Part shown: piece after piece, positions 1-13,558 of the stretch | Numbering within the stretch: position 1 is the stretch's first letter | How the letters are laid out: the number at the start of each line of letters is the position of its first letter | NCBI GenBank assembly: GCA_947172415.1 | Contig: OX359190.1 | Span: 9,052,001-9,116,000, forward strand | Length of the DNA stretch: 64,000 nucleotides | Direction of reading: 5' to 3' | DNA from: Chondrosia reniformis | Lineage: Eukaryota; Porifera; Demospongiae; Chondrillida; Chondrillidae | Translations under genes and position numbers: made by a program | Notes under the pieces: model-generated | Seen by the model: the letters and a program-made list of their open reading frames with translations, nothing else | Told to the model about the DNA's origin: nothing | The model's database searches: none

Positions 1-124
<124 letters not shown>

Positions 125-702
125 TTATTTAAACTGGGAATGGCCACTAGCCAAAATGATGGGCTTCTATAAGACACCCAGTGAAAGCAAATACAAAAAC
201 ACACATAGAAAAGTCAAATAAATTTAGTTATAAGTTTAAAACTGTCATAAAATTAGGTAAAAATACAATTGATTGCTTATCAGAGAGTACGGTAGTACTC
301 TCTATGTAGGGATGGTACAGGTTGTTTCGTTCTCCCTATACATTTGTATATATATATATATATATATAATAAAAGAGAGAGGTATTATACAGAATAGAAG
401 TGAGAGCATACACAGGAAGGTACGTAAATTGAGATAGGGATTTACAGTTGGTCAATGTTATCCCTTTACATATGTGTACGTATCTCCTATTTGATGTTAT
501 ATTGTAAATTAAGTTACACTTTCAATAGTGAAACCAATTATGGGTTAGTAATTACTTTTCTGTGATTTCTCTTTGCTACTGAGAAGAGAGTGTTTATTTG
601 TTAGAATGTATATCTTAACCTTGATGTGATTGTCTCACTTCATATTTAACGGTGTTTTAAAGTATTAATTATTGAATCAATATATGTTCATTTAATTGGC
701 AG

Positions 703-3700
703 AAGTCAGAAGTGAAATTGGTCAAATTGTTGCAGAGAAGCACCCTATGGCAATTGAAAAGAATAAAGTATGTGATACTGTGGTATTTTGTTTATAACTT
801 GAGTTATTTTTAAGTTTTCAATGTTTTATAATAATGGAGCTTATAATTTAAGTGAATTTTTAATGCTTCAAAAGACTGCTGTAGTAATAGATCAAATTAA
901 CTATTTTGTTATTGTCTAGTTACTTTTGTTTTACATCAGTAGTGATTCTTTTCACTTGAATATGCATCCATATGTAGGTGTTTCCTATTAGAACTGCATG
1001 TTTCTTTGTAGAATTTATACATTTGTTTGTATATTTCAGTTTTCATATGCATACATGTCATTAATTAAAATTGATAATATGTTTTTTCTAAAGTATGTAA
1101 GAAATGCATTTATTTTTCATTTCTATCTTCTGTTCAAAGCAAAAATTTACACTAAAAGACTAATAGAAAAAATGTTTGTAGACAAGATGGAGACTGGTTC
1201 TTTTAATTATTAAAATGAAAAATTAATCTTTTGGATGGTTCATCTTTCGATAATTTTGAGTGTCTAAAGATGCAGTTTTCTGTTCTCGACCCTGGGGGTC
1301 TTCTTCAGCAAGTCAATAAGTTTGACACAGTTAGAAGAAATATTTATTCTATTTGATAAATTAAACAAGAAACTCATTGAATGAAGTGAAGGATTCTCAT
1401 CTGGCGCTTGCATAATTAAAAAGAGTTACGTATCAGAATACCAGTTCAAAAATAAATTTTTAACACTACCAATGTTTCGACTAACTGCTCTAGTTATGTT
1501 CTGCAATGGACTGAAAATATTGAATGTTTAGAAGTAATATAGAATGGACAGAAATATTGTCTTGTAGTCTTATTTTAACACTAATCATCTCTCTTCTGTA
1601 ACTCTTCGTAGCTTCTCCTGCCATCATCGTATTCAAAGTTCTTTGGTTGGGGCTACAATGATCGAAGTGCCAGGCTGTGTACGGCAGAACAGGAAAGGGT
1701 AATATTAAAAGATAATTTTGAAGAGTGTTTGCTTATAATGTCAAGTAGCTGTCTGTTATGAATATACTTCTTACTTCATATTTATTTATTCTAACATGCC
1801 ATTTTCCAATATGTTTCATCTATTTTAAGTGTAAAAGGCCTTATAGGGTGTTAAATATGGCAGTTGAGGATGCAGAGTGTACTTCATCTTCTTCACCAAT
1901 AGGCAATATGTAATTACATATATGGTATCCTTCTTATAATTGAACACTAATTAATTATACCTTTTGCAGTCTGACCATGTATTGGAACTATGCATACCTC
2001 ATTTGTAGTACAAAATGTTTTGAGTTTACTCAGATTTCTTACAGTTAGAATTAATCATTTTAAGTGTTCACTTCAATGCTATCACTTTCCACCCATCCTC
2101 TGTTAGGTAATTAGGACTAATAATTGCATTAAGTAAAATTTTGAAATGTTGAAACATTTAGTTGCTTCTTCATCAAGAGAATACAATGATTCTTTCACAT
2201 AATAGTGTTAGATACTTTTGGGATGGCCCAATTGTATATTAATTAATAATTTCAATGGTATACTAACTTATATAAAAACTTGTTTCATGTTGCCTTTTTC
2301 CTTGTTTCATGTTGCCTTTCAGACGCTTGCCATATTTGAAGGTCTCCATCAAGGACAGATTTTGTGTGCAACTGCCCCTAGTGAGACAATTATATTAACC
2401 GGAGGTGATAGTACCGTGGTTTGTGTCTGGGAACTAAAGAAGGAGGGACGAGACAAAGGGAAGCTTACAATGCAGCTGACTCAGGTAATAAGGGGGAAGA
2501 GCCAATGTGACTGCCTTGATGGATGGACAGACAGACGGACAGACGGACGGATGGATGGACAGATGGGTGGATGGGTGGAAGGACTGATGGATGGACGGAT
2601 GGAAGGATGGAAGGACTGATGGGTGGATGGGTGGAAGGACTGATGAATGATAAATGGAAGGCCTATGGACAGATGGATGGACAAATGAGTGGATGGGTGG
2701 ATGTGTGGATGGATGGACGGACAGACGGATGGATGGACAGATGGGTGGATGGGTGGACGAGTAGATGAATGGATGATTGATTGTAATCCTTTTTTTCAAT
2801 ATGACCTTATATAGAATGCACTTATTTTATTTAGAATGTGTGTTTTTATATTAGTGTCAATAAGGTCACATACTTGATCATGCTGTAAAATTGCCAAATC
2901 ATTTTTCAATATTTCCTTTTTGCACAATCATATCCATAGTGACTTGTCGATGTCATTTCATTGTAAAATGGTGTGTAGTAAGTTGTGACCTATGATAAAT
3001 TAGTTAAGATTTTACTTAATTTCTTTGATGATATATTCTTGACGTCACACAGAAAGTGAATTAGTCGCATCCCTATCCCCTTTACACTTGTACTTCTTCA
3101 CTGTGATTGTCATCCTGGATTTCTCTGACCTCATAAAGATCTTGTAATGTTTCATACTTTAATTTTTGGTGATTCTGTGCACATTCCAAGAAGACCCAAT
3201 GTGATTTTATTTTCATTTCATTGTGTAGGTTTTGTATGGTCACACAGATGGTGTTGTCTGTCTAACAGTGTCCAAGACATACCGATTGATAGTGTCTGGG
3301 TCTGCAGATGCTACTTGCATAATTTGGGACTTGAACAAAATGACTTTTATCCGCCAACTAAGTAACCATGCTGGACCAATTACTGCTCTAACAATTAATG
3401 ATCTTACTGTAAGTCTCTGTTTGCATATACACATACTTTGAATCCTCAAAAGACCCAACCTCCCGTCTGCACTTGGTTGGGTATGCTGTCTCCTTTGTAT
3501 GCATATTGCTGTTCTTACTGTAGCATAGTGTGTATATACTAGATATGAACACACTGTATGATAGTCTATCTTAATAGATATCCCTGCTTCATATCTTAGT
3601 GAAGAATTGTAATGAGCTCTTATTACACATTCACATGGGCTCTTATTACACATATGTAATGAGCTCTTATTACACATTCATAATGGGCTCTTATTACACA

Positions 3701-6700
3701 GATGTAATGAGCTCTTATTACACATTCACATGGGCTCTTATTACACCTATGTAATGAGCTCTTATTACACATTCACATGGGCTCTTATTACACATATATA
3801 ATGAGCTCTTTTTACATATTCATAATGGGCTCTTATTACACATATGTAATGAGCTCTTATTACACATTCACATGGGCTCTTATTACACCTATGTAATGAG
3901 CTCTTATTACACATTCACATGGGCTCTTATTACACATATATAATGAGCTCTTTTTACACATTCATAATGGGCTCTTATTACTCATTTATAACAGGATCTT
4001 ACTGGTACTCTAATTTCACATCTATAATTACCGAAACATTCTCACACCATATCACATACATATATACATACGTACGTATATGCCTTGCAATAATGCTTTG
4101 AATGTATATTGTAACTTGCACTATAATTTATGTATATGTATATATGTATTCTTTGGGATGGTACATCCTTTGACTTTTGAGTGTTTAAAAACGCAGTTTG
4201 GTTTCGTTTCTTGGTCAAACATTTCGACCCTGGGGATCTTCTTCAGCGACTGATGAGAAGAAGATCCCCAGGGTCGAAATGTTTGACCAAGAAACGAAAC
4301 CAAACTGCGTTTTTAAACACTCAAAAGTCAAAGGATGTACCATCCCAAAGATAAGTTCGATGCAATTAGAAGGAATCCTTATTCCATTATATATGTATTG
4401 TATGTTCATAGGGTGACATAGTCACATGTATTGTATGTTCATAGGGTGACATAGTCACATGTATTGTATGTTCATAGGGTGACATCGTCACATGTATTGT
4501 ATGTTCATAGTCACATGTATTGTATGTTCATAGTCACATGTATTGTATGTTCATAGTCACATGTATTGTATGTTCATAGTCACATGTATTGTATGTTCAT
4601 AGTCACATGTATTGTATGTTCATAGTCACATGTATTGTATGTTCATAGGGTGACATAGTCACATGTACACGAAACAATGTCCATCTCTGGTCTATCAATG
4701 GGGAAGAGCTGGTGTTTGCGACTATTACTCAAGGGCCCTACTCCTCCATCACCTGTTGTGCAATGTCTGAGGTATTTAAACTGGTTAGAAAAATTAAATT
4801 ATTAGAGTACCAATTAAATAATTAGTAATCACCTACTACAAAGTCCTATATATTATTTGAAGTTTTAGTCTTAAATAAAGACTAAACTTTCATGGGATTG
4901 AAGCCTTCTTTGATTTGAATTCTAGATATGTCAATGAACCTGCTACTTATACAGTCTTGCATAGGAAAGCACATTAGTAGCAGTTCGTGTTGATTATTGA
5001 GAACAAAGATGAATCAAAGCTGGTTTTGTCTTGACTAGCAGAACTGATACCTTTTTGGCTCCTACTGTAATTCGTATGTACATTTTTGTGTTTATATTTA
5101 CTTAATGTTTTCTACTCTTGTTTTTTAGCTTTTTGCTTATGATAAAGACAATGTAATAGTAGTTGGATGTTCAGACGGAGTTGTTCGTGTAAGTGTCACT
5201 GTGTGTCCTTTATAACTTAATTTAATTTTTTATTCTGATATACGTAAATGGACAATGCAGCTCAGTGATTAGACAATTTGCCTTATTAATCTAATTTACA
5301 TTATACGTATATACAGTAAGTTCTACAAATTTGTAATAACCCATTAAACGTTTTTAAGTTTTTAAGTAGGCATTTAATCTTTAATTAAAATGCTTCATTC
5401 TCTGATAATTAGACATAATTTATTCTTTATTTCTGGTTAACTGAGAAATTTGAACAAACTGTATTCTGGTTATCATAATTTTCCTACAAGGAAGATGATC
5501 TGAGAACACAGTTAAAAACAATCCTACTTCTGTTACATGTTTATCAGCATAAATTCTGACCATTATTTTTCCTGGGATTAATAGTTTTGGATCATGAAGT
5601 TTACCTTAAAGGTTATAAGTGCTATTGATCCTTATAGGTGTTTTCAATGACCTATGTTAACGAAACACATTCTAAACAGCAGAAAGAGGAAAAGAAAATG
5701 GAGAAAAATAGTAAGGATGTGATTGTTCCGATTAGAATCACTCATATAATAGTCAACTGCAAAGTCTTTAAATGTGTAATTAGTTGTTTTTGTAATTGAA
5801 TTATGAAATTCAAGTAATTGTTATGTTTCAAGTCATGAGACTGTATATTTCCTCATCAGCTAAGTATGTAACTATTGATGCTTAAGATGGTCTAACAGCT
5901 AAATTAGAAGAATTAACCACATCCATGTATGCAATAAAATAGATATCTTGATTATAACTTTGATTTTTTGTACGTATTTGTTTTAGCAACTTTTTCTTAA
6001 GTAAATGGGACACACGCGCATTATGCAAGGTTTTGGTTTATTAATCTTCTCTTCTCTGTCACTGCCTTTAGGATCGTCTGATTCACTAGTCGAACCCAGA
6101 AGATCCAAAGGGGAAGATCAGAGTGGAATGGAAGAGGAGAATATTACTTCTGAACAGGACCTGTCCATACATTCTGAAAACCCTATGGTCAGCAAGGAAG
6201 AGACAAATGGTTAGTGTGACGTTGATTACCTCAGCTACTTATCCGTACCTGACAATAAGTGTGAGGTGTGTCATTATGCTATGTATAATCTACAACATCT
6301 TTTCCTACGTATGGACGTCGTTGACATCAATATGTGTCAAAGTAAAAAGTAAAACTATTTAGAATAAATTTTCTATGCTCATTGGTGTTACTTTATTGCA
6401 CATGGTGCCCCCATGTGAGACACTATTACTGTAAATTAGTCTTTTTTATGCATTCCTTGTAAATATGGGTCAACAGACAGCTGTTGCATTTACGTAGCAC
6501 TGAGTGTCCAACAACTGGTAATTATTATGCTATTCACTCAACATAACAGTGTGTTGTCGGAGGACCCCAAAGTACTGATGTGAAAATAATAGTCTGATTT
6601 GTAGCAATCTCAATTGTTCTATGTATGTACTTTTGTAGTTTCCAAGAATAGTAGTGCACTTGAAAAAGAACAGACACTGAAGAAATGGGAAGCGTTAGGT

Positions 6701-9700
6701 CCCAAACAAGTTGATACTTCCGCTTGGAATGCTCACAAGTCAAGTAAGTTTTCGTTCACAAGTCAAGTAAGTTTTCGTTCACACGTACATAGATGATTAT
6801 GACAATTGTGTGGTAGATTGTTATGTAATATTATTATTGTGTGTGATTGTAACTTCATTTTTTCCTTCTTACGTAAATAGATGATTAAGAAAAGTGTGGT
6901 AAATTGTTATGTGTATTGATTATTATTTCATGTGGTTGTAGGTTCGTGGACAAGACAGCTTGTGTCTAGAGGCTCATTATCCGTTGAAAGAAAAGATAAT
7001 GCTACTACTGCTAGAGTCACGGCCATTGCTATATCCAAGTAAGCCTATATATATATGTCTGAGTGCTTCATAAAATATGCACAAGCATGTGTGATTTTTA
7101 AGTGAGCATTTGTATTCATGTAACGAGTATAATTTGTTTAAGCAAAGATTGCTATATTTGTCTATTGAGGAAGTCCGAAACCATTTGTACAACTACTTTT
7201 TTGGTCATAATGTTTATTAAATTTATGCATTTAATGTCTCTAATTATAATATGGTTAGAGGGAGTAAGTGGATATATTAGTCTATAATCATGTTAAGCTC
7301 TCATATATATACATACATTTTACATAATACATACATACAATTAAAAGTATATGACTATACATGTGTATATGGTCCTCCTTCAAACTAACTGAGAGAATAG
7401 TTAAAGTGTTGTCAATATTTATGATTTTGTTTACAAAAAATTGTGATTTGTTGTGATGTTACCTTTTGTGTACGTATATCAAAGGGATCATCGTAAACTT
7501 TTCGTTGGAGACTCTCGAGGCAAGGTGTATTCCTGGATGACTGGTGATACCATAGGTATGGTTATCATGCATAAAATGAGTGCAACTGCCATTTGATTAG
7601 TGTCTTTTAATGAGTCAAACCCTTCTTTGATAGAATTAATGCTTGGTTGTTAAGATGGACACTCTATTGGGAAGTAGGCCTGATTGTCAGCTTGTTCTGG
7701 TGAAATTGCATCACCTATAATTAGTGTGAAGGGACACTGATTGCTTAGTGTAAAGTTAGCGTAAGAGGGAGGCATGAATGGTACATTTTGGTTACACACT
7801 AAACCATCTGTTCTTTGTTATTTCCTGCTTAATTGCTTATATTGTGTTTCATGTTCTGTTCATGATGTTTGAGCAATGATTACTTGTGCTAACTTTGTAG
7901 TAGTACATGAAGGAGGCATCTGTTCTTTGTTATTTCCTAGGAATCACTTATATTGTGTTTCATGTTCCTTTTCATGATGTTTGAGCAATGATTACTTGTG
8001 CTAACTTTGTAATAGTACCTGAGGGAGGCATGAATGGAGCATTGGTGTGGGTACTGTTGCTAAGTGTCAAAACATTTGTGTTAAGAACAGCTGCCTGGGT
8101 TCAGTTTTTAGCAATTGCTTCCTTCCTTCATGATGTTTGACAATGATCACTTGTAGTTGGAATAGATCTATTAGTCACCATATCCTCTGATATGCCCATA
8201 CCTTATATTTAAAAAACGAAACACGTGTACCTCAGGCTATCTGACATATGTAATTTTTACTGTCCTTTACTAAATTAATATGTAGTATACTAATTGATGA
8301 GTATGTTATAATAGATACAGGATTTCCAGATATGTAGCTAACTTTAAAGATGATAAAATTTTCAGCTGAATTAAAATATCAAGAAAGTGGTGATTGAATA
8401 AATTTCAGTGATATCATCATAGCCTTTGCACAAACCAAGCAAACGACTTCCTTCACAAGTGGTTTTTAATTAGTTATTAATCATATTTTATTTCATTTAG
8501 GCATGTCAAAAGATACAGCTAAGGAAGAAAACTCTGATAAGTGCATGATATGCAAAAATCAATATTCAACACTGGACAAGAGGTTTCACTGTAAAGAATG
8601 TAGTAGAGCATTCTGTCATAGGTAAGCCGACTTCAGATAAAAATGTCTTATACATTCCCAGATTCTTGTTTGCAGCCATTATTTTGAATATTCCAAAAAT
8701 CAGACAAAATGGTATCCTTACATTGATATTTCCCCAAAGGTAATCAATTCATCGAATTTCTTCTCAATCCAGCTCATATTAATACAATAACTGTTCAAAA
8801 TGTATCTAAAACTCATACAGTCCGGTATTATCTTAAACTTAGTACTTAGGATAAACCTAGTATAGAGCTTTGAATGAGGATACTGGTTTGTTCTTTCTGA
8901 ACCATGTGGATATTTAGATTTGTTGTACATATTTTAATGTATGCATACTAGCATTCTAACAAATTATAATAATTGTGTTGTACATGATCTGAGCTATTAT
9001 GCACACCTATAGTGGCAACATTGAAACAGTTTTAGTATGCACCATGGGCCCTGCCTAATCCTTGGCTCTCTATGCTAAATCTAAGGGTCTTATATACACA
9101 ATTTTGGTGCCAAAAATAAGGTATAGCTTTGTGTTATACAATGTTCTGAAACAAACTGTTTTATCATATACCATGGACCCTGCCTAATCCAGCCACCAAT
9201 GGAACCTAATTTATCTAAATTAGACAGGTGACTGGATTATTCAGGATTTAAGAATATTTACAAGAAATTTTGGACTAAACTGAAGTTCCTACCTTAAGTT
9301 AATGACCTTTAGAGAGGTGACCATTCATACTAGTGTCATTGTACGCAAATATTTCTCTAGGAATGTATATTATGACTGAAATTTATGGTTGTAGTCACAC
9401 TCCTACTTACGTAGAAGGTGTCTGTAACTATATGTTAGACAAACAGACAAATCAATATCTATCACCGCTGAATGAATTCCTGTAATGTGCATCTGAAACC
9501 GAATCCCTTCCTGTGAATATGTAGTTTATGTAGACTTGTGTGGGATAGTCTTGCCATATTTAAACAATGTTTGGATTTCTTTTGTGTACTTTAAACCTAC
9601 GCAAGACAGAATGGCGTATGGACCAGGCTAGCTTTTGAAGTATATACAACCATGCCACTTAATTTATATGGGCTCTATAATAATATATACGTATATGCAT

Positions 9701-11071
9701 ACTGTCTATTCCTAGTCTTATTAGTTTATTATTTCCAAAAATTTGTTTCATATGCGTATTTACATACTCTTGTTTGCTCTAATAGTGTATATATGTAACT
9801 TTTTAAATTACAATTTTAGACATTTATCTCTATAGCATTGCCCTTGAAATGAATATACTCTTGCTCAACTCAATAGAGTGGCTATGGTGAAGCTATAGAT
9901 GTATTAGTGGTTGCCTCAAAGTATCATTGTCTCATCTGTGACTGGCTTTAAATCCATAAGAATGTGTTTAACTTTAGGTCTTTATCTGCCAGTCAACAGA
10001 TCTAGCATTAATGATATAATTAATTAGGTTAGATCTGAATGCAAAAGAATGGAATAATATCACTTAGTACCTCAAAGCTGTGTTGCCTCCTGTATACTAG
10101 GAAGGATGTACTATATAAAGCCTGATGATTTTAGTAAAAGAATATAATCATGGAATAATTTTACAAGTATTACCAAATCTTTCACCTATGTATATACTTT
10201 TGATCACATTTCATCCCATTGCACATTTGACACCTTTATTAGTGATAATGGACTTACAAAAACATCCACATCACTGATTTAATAAATCTTGTTTACACTT
10301 AGTACATATATATACTGTAATAAAGCATACATTCTCAGATCTCCAATCTTAATTAAAACCACTATGTTTACGTATACTATAACCTTATCAGTAACCCATG
10401 TAATTCTTGTGTAACTTTCTGTAATGTAAGTAAACCTTTAAGTAAGCCCTCTGTAACCTTTTGTAACATGGGCAAAATGGTGAAATGTTAAGAATGTAGT
10501 ACATACCTGTTGTTACAGCTGTTGGGGGGTATACACGAATTATTCGAGCTCTCAAAGCAAGCATTTTACGGAAAACCGTATACTTCCTTTGTAGATTCAA
10601 GATGGCGGACGGTCGCTATAAGCATATTCGTCACGCCTTTCTCGACAGACCCCCTAAGGTCATAGTCTGATAATTTGTCATGGGGCAGATAAATTTTCAT
10701 CGCTTTCTGTTGGCTCTTGCGGAAAGAGTTCACAAACATATGTTTGGGTGCCTGAGAACCTCTCTAGATAGATAATGTAGTAGTTGGAACCGTTCAAGCT
10801 CCTATTATGTAGCCTGTAGGTACTTGTGGTTAACATTATTCGTAAAGTTTGTACACTGTAAATCTATGTACTTGTAAACTCTAACTCTCTCTGTTGGGAT
10901 CTGGTGTCTTAAGAACTTCTGCAAGACGAATGATCTAGGATTACTTGATTAGTATCTCGCTCATTTTATATATGTAGGTGTCTTCCAGTTGAATCTTCTA
11001 CAATTGGCAAGAAAGATTTATGCAGAAACTGCCATGAAAAAGCCAACTTTTTGAAATTCAAACGACCTTAG
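703..11071 (+). CDS. WDFY3: WDFY3/ALFY-like WD40 + FYVE protein, C-terminal part (13 exons)
   Basis: The 3' end of a WDFY3 (ALFY) orthologue, a large BEACH-WD40-FYVE scaffold that in other animals links ubiquitinated aggregates to autophagy membranes. Exons by eye: 703-767, 1612-1698, 2323-2484, 3229-3408, 4649-4771, 5129-5188, 5638-5710, 6072-6209, 6639-6743, 6942-7038, 7485-7555, 8501-8621, 10978-11071. All junctions are GT-AG, phases agree, and the sum is 457 codons plus TAG. WD40 landmarks are [43 protein letters not shown] and [10 protein letters not shown] poorly conserved Ser/Glu-rich linker follows (exons 7-9), then RKDNA and [14 protein letters not shown]. The FYVE domain (exons 12-13) keeps eight zinc ligands (CMIC, HCKEC, FCHRC, CRNC), but its basic motif is RFHCKEC instead of the usual RRHHCRxCG. 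The BEACH domain and N-terminus lie upstream of the window. FYVE presence favours WDFY3 over WDFY4. Confidence 0.93.
1228..1309 (-). repeat. hammerhead-core-like hairpin-family fragment
   Basis: One arm of a dispersed family also seen at 4150-4351, 30618-30707 and 46281-46390. Read on the minus strand it begins CTGAAGAAGACCCCCAGGGT, continues CGA, and later carries the conserved segment GACACTCAAAATTATCGAAA. The first part looks like a decayed hammerhead core (CTGATGA...GAAA). It lies in WDFY3 intron 1. Confidence 0.6.
2518..2768. repeat. GGAT/GGAC tetranucleotide minisatellite
   Basis: An imperfect array of GGATGGAC/GACAGATGGGTG units starts about 35 bp after the exon-3 donor of the WDFY3-like gene. 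Reading frames through it (Asp/Gly/Trp or Pro/Ser/His repeats) are by-products of the repeat. Confidence 0.9.
3603..3985. repeat. minisatellite, GAGCTCTTATTACACAT units
   Basis: Alternating half-units (ATGAGCTCTTATTACACATT and CACATGGGCTCTTATTACAC) of about 22-24 bp repeat some 16 times in WDFY3 intron 4. Adjacent half-units pair as higher-order units of about 45 bp. Confidence 0.9.
4150..4351. repeat. perfect 95-bp inverted repeat with hammerhead-like core
   Basis: Arms 4150-4244 and 4257-4351 are exact reverse complements, 95 bp each, separated by only 12 bp (4245-4256). The spacer supplies CTGATGA, and the right arm continues with GATCCCCAGGGTC and GAAA, so a hammerhead-like core straddles spacer and right arm. 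The element sits in WDFY3 intron 4 and would form a long hairpin in the pre-mRNA. Absence of mismatches implies a recent insertion or gene conversion. Confidence 0.9.
4395..4665 (+). repeat. minisatellite made from a splice-acceptor junction
   Basis: Units of 33 bp (GTATTGTATGTTCATAGGGT plus GACATAGTCACAT) and shortened 23-bp units (lacking the GGGTGACATA part) run directly into exon 5 of the WDFY3-like gene. Each long unit contains the intron end TTCATAG and the first exon bases GGTGACATAGTCACATGT. Only the last copy continues into coding sequence (4649). Use of an upstream copy would meet an in-frame TAG within the array. Confidence 0.9.
6734..6779 (+). repeat. 23-bp tandem duplication of a splice donor
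   Basis: CACAAGTCAAGTAAGTTTTC plus GTT occurs twice in tandem (6734-6756 and 6757-6779) at the end of WDFY3 exon 9, producing two identical donors (GT at 6744 and at 6767). Only the first keeps the frame into exon 10, since the offset of 23 is not a multiple of three. Confidence 0.85.
7805..8027. repeat. tandem duplication in WDFY3 intron 11
   Basis: Two diverged copies of about 110 bp, each beginning CATCTGTTCTTTGTTATTTC and ending near AACTTTGTARTAGTAC, followed by AGGAGGCAT. No coding capacity. Confidence 0.75.
8622..10977. other. large last intron of WDFY3 with dispersed repeats
   Basis: This 2.36-kb intron splits the FYVE domain. At 8725-8930 (minus) it holds a repeat whose other copy is at 22795-22875 (+). 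Both read SWIEKKFD in one frame, suggesting an old mobile-element coding scrap. About 10500-10930 is less AT-rich and has several CpGs, including the start-like CAAGATGGCGGAC at 10589-10601, which opens only a 22-codon frame. I see no real gene here. Confidence 0.5.
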
Positions 11072-13249
11072 TAACCCTTATGGACATAACTATATTGCAT
11101 TTAAATTTCTATGCATGTACATAACAACACATTAAAATTGTATTATACATTATATTGAATTGAAGTGAGTGAGTATAGTATATACTATAGTTGTACTTAG
11201 TCTCTCCAAAGGCGATGAAAAAGATGGCATTCTAGATCTATTATGATAATTTTCCAATTTGGGAGATGATTGTTTTTCTTTTCACTATAATTGAACTAAT
11301 AATATTATTATATAGACAAACACATTATTGTTTGATGTTGATTCTACATGTTGCATGTCATGAAGTAAGGGGGTTGTATAATTGCACTTAACCTATATAT
11401 ACAAAAGACTTTGATGAATATAATTAAAGTGATCATGAAAAAAGGTGAGTGTATCCATGCAGTGATTGCTTTTTCTTATTGTCATTTTAAATACTGTCAT
11501 GTCATGTGATTGATCATGAGCTATTATAATATTTAGCTATGTATGTGAGCTATATATATTACAATAATGGAATCTCATTACTGGAACAATAGTTCCTTTA
11601 AATGTGAGACATATGGCCATAATCATGCATGTGCACCTATTATACATATAAGATCTATAGAGAAGGGTATATATACATATATAATATAATATTATATGTA
11701 TTCCATAGTACATATATAGTCTCTACACTGACTAGACCCAATTAAAGATTCATACCTGCACATTATGTGTGTGTGACTGTCACAGTATATATAGCTTCCC
11801 CAGATCAGTTTACCACTGCCAGATTGTGCCAAATGCTTTTTAATTGGACAATGATATTATTCTTTGGGACACATCTTAAAAGATATTCTATATATGTACA
11901 AATGTGATGATCTTAATGTCTCAAAATGTAGATTTGATTAAATCCTGCTGTCATTATAACATTTTGTAACTTGAATAATGTAAATAGGCGTGCATGTGAG
12001 TGAATAATATGAATCTGGCCAAGTTATGATATACCCATATACATGTATTGATCATGTGCATATATAATCATGTATATAAATATAATATCCATGTTTCAAG
12101 TCAAAAGCTCATCATAAAATTATTATGGCTATCAGCCTCCCATGCAGTGGAGACAAATGACTCCTTCTCAATTAAATAATTAATTAATGACATTATGTTG
12201 TATATACATGAAACAATAAATAAGACTCGCAAGTACTAATAGTATGCACTCTAGACAGTGCAGGTACTAATTTAATTAGAGATATCTTACTTTAATAAAT
12301 TAGACTGTCAGGGAGAAGAAGTATAGTGTAATTGTAAATAAACTGCATTGAAGGACATATTTAAGCATATCTACAGTACTGTTAGTATTGTATTGCTGAT
12401 ATATGGACACCCATATAAGTACATGTAAAATGTACATGAGTATATCCGATCTACGACACCTGTAGATGTTAAAAAAGACCCTGAGATCTTCTTCAGCAAT
12501 AGTGAGGAAAGGGGGATTATACAGGCCTTTTTTTAGACAGAGTGTGACATGTGATAAGTGATGATGCAATCGAAACACTAAATGTGCTAATGATTTGAGT
12601 CATCCTTGTCATCCTAACTCTTAAAAATTTTATTTTATATACACAATGTCATACATACCTAATGTAAGTTAATATACAATAGATTACATAATTGTGGACA
12701 TACCCAATTGTAAACCTAAATTTAGTTTTTTTAGCTGATTTATCATAGATATATATCACTACTGTATATCTATATGGAAGCCAAAAACGGAATGTCTGTT
12801 CTAGATCCAACTAAATGTGTAATAGTCTATGCATGGTACAAAGAGGCTGCTTGATAGTGGATAATGACAGATTTGTCGATGATGACATAGAACAGAAAGG
12901 AAGTATTTTCATGTGAACACATAGAAGGAGACTGATGTCCTGTTATTTGAGAAGTACATGAACCTCATTTATTCCACAATCTTTGACCCATTGATTATGG
13001 GGATTGATTGAATATTGTATATGCCCTTTCTCAAGTATATATAGCACTTGTAATGTAGTTATTACGTTAGCACATGTATATATTATATTATATCAAAGGG
13101 TGTATGCTCCCGAGACAATATAGCTTATGCTAATTAAGTTAAATTATTGTGTTGATGTGATCATTGGACTAGTTTCATATCTACGTATATATATATGAAA
13201 TCTAATACACCATTTTCCTACATGTTATGTCACTTCTCTGTAAAAAGCC
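11072..13249. other. intergenic, AT-rich
   Basis: The WDFY3 3' UTR presumably ends near ATTAAA at about 11130. The rest holds AT-rich simple sequence and a short fragment of the hammerhead-like hairpin family on the minus strand (12474-12500, AGATCTCAGGGTC preceded by CTGAAGA). No gene supported. Confidence 0.5.
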
Positions 13250-13425
13250 TATAGGGAACTAAACCTGGAGAGAGCTTTGGATGAAGATACAGGAGTCTTT
13301 TCTCTTCTTTTCTTTTGCTCCATTGGGTGTTCTGGGAATTCCACCCTTCATCAGTAACCCTGGGAATCTTTGTCTTTTTCTTGATCTTGATCTTTTGTAA
13401 ATCCTTGGCTATGTATGTAAATACA
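13250..13425 (-). repeat. dispersed repeat 'R1' with decayed hammerhead core
   Basis: Reverse-complement copy of the repeat at 56110-56310. Shared blocks are CCTATAGGGAACTAAACC, AGAGCTTTGGATGAAGATAC and GGGAATTCCACCCTTCATCA. The core on the minus strand is CTGATGA then AGGGTGGAATTCCC, then GAAC where a hammerhead needs GAAA. Partial copies occur at 8855-8915, 58012-58065 and 60648-60800. Confidence 0.7.
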
Positions 13426-13558
13426 ATTATTCAGTATATCTGTGAATGTTATTTATTATATACGTGGGAGTCGGGATAGGAATCACACGTAATTCGACCC
13501 GTATATCTACATGAAATAAGTGTGTAGGGCTGTGCATGTATATAGATATTCCTACTTA

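Noticed and set aside
6005..6214. Independent 69-aa gene
   Set aside because: Most of it is WDFY3 exon 8 (6072-6209) in the same frame; the rest is intron.
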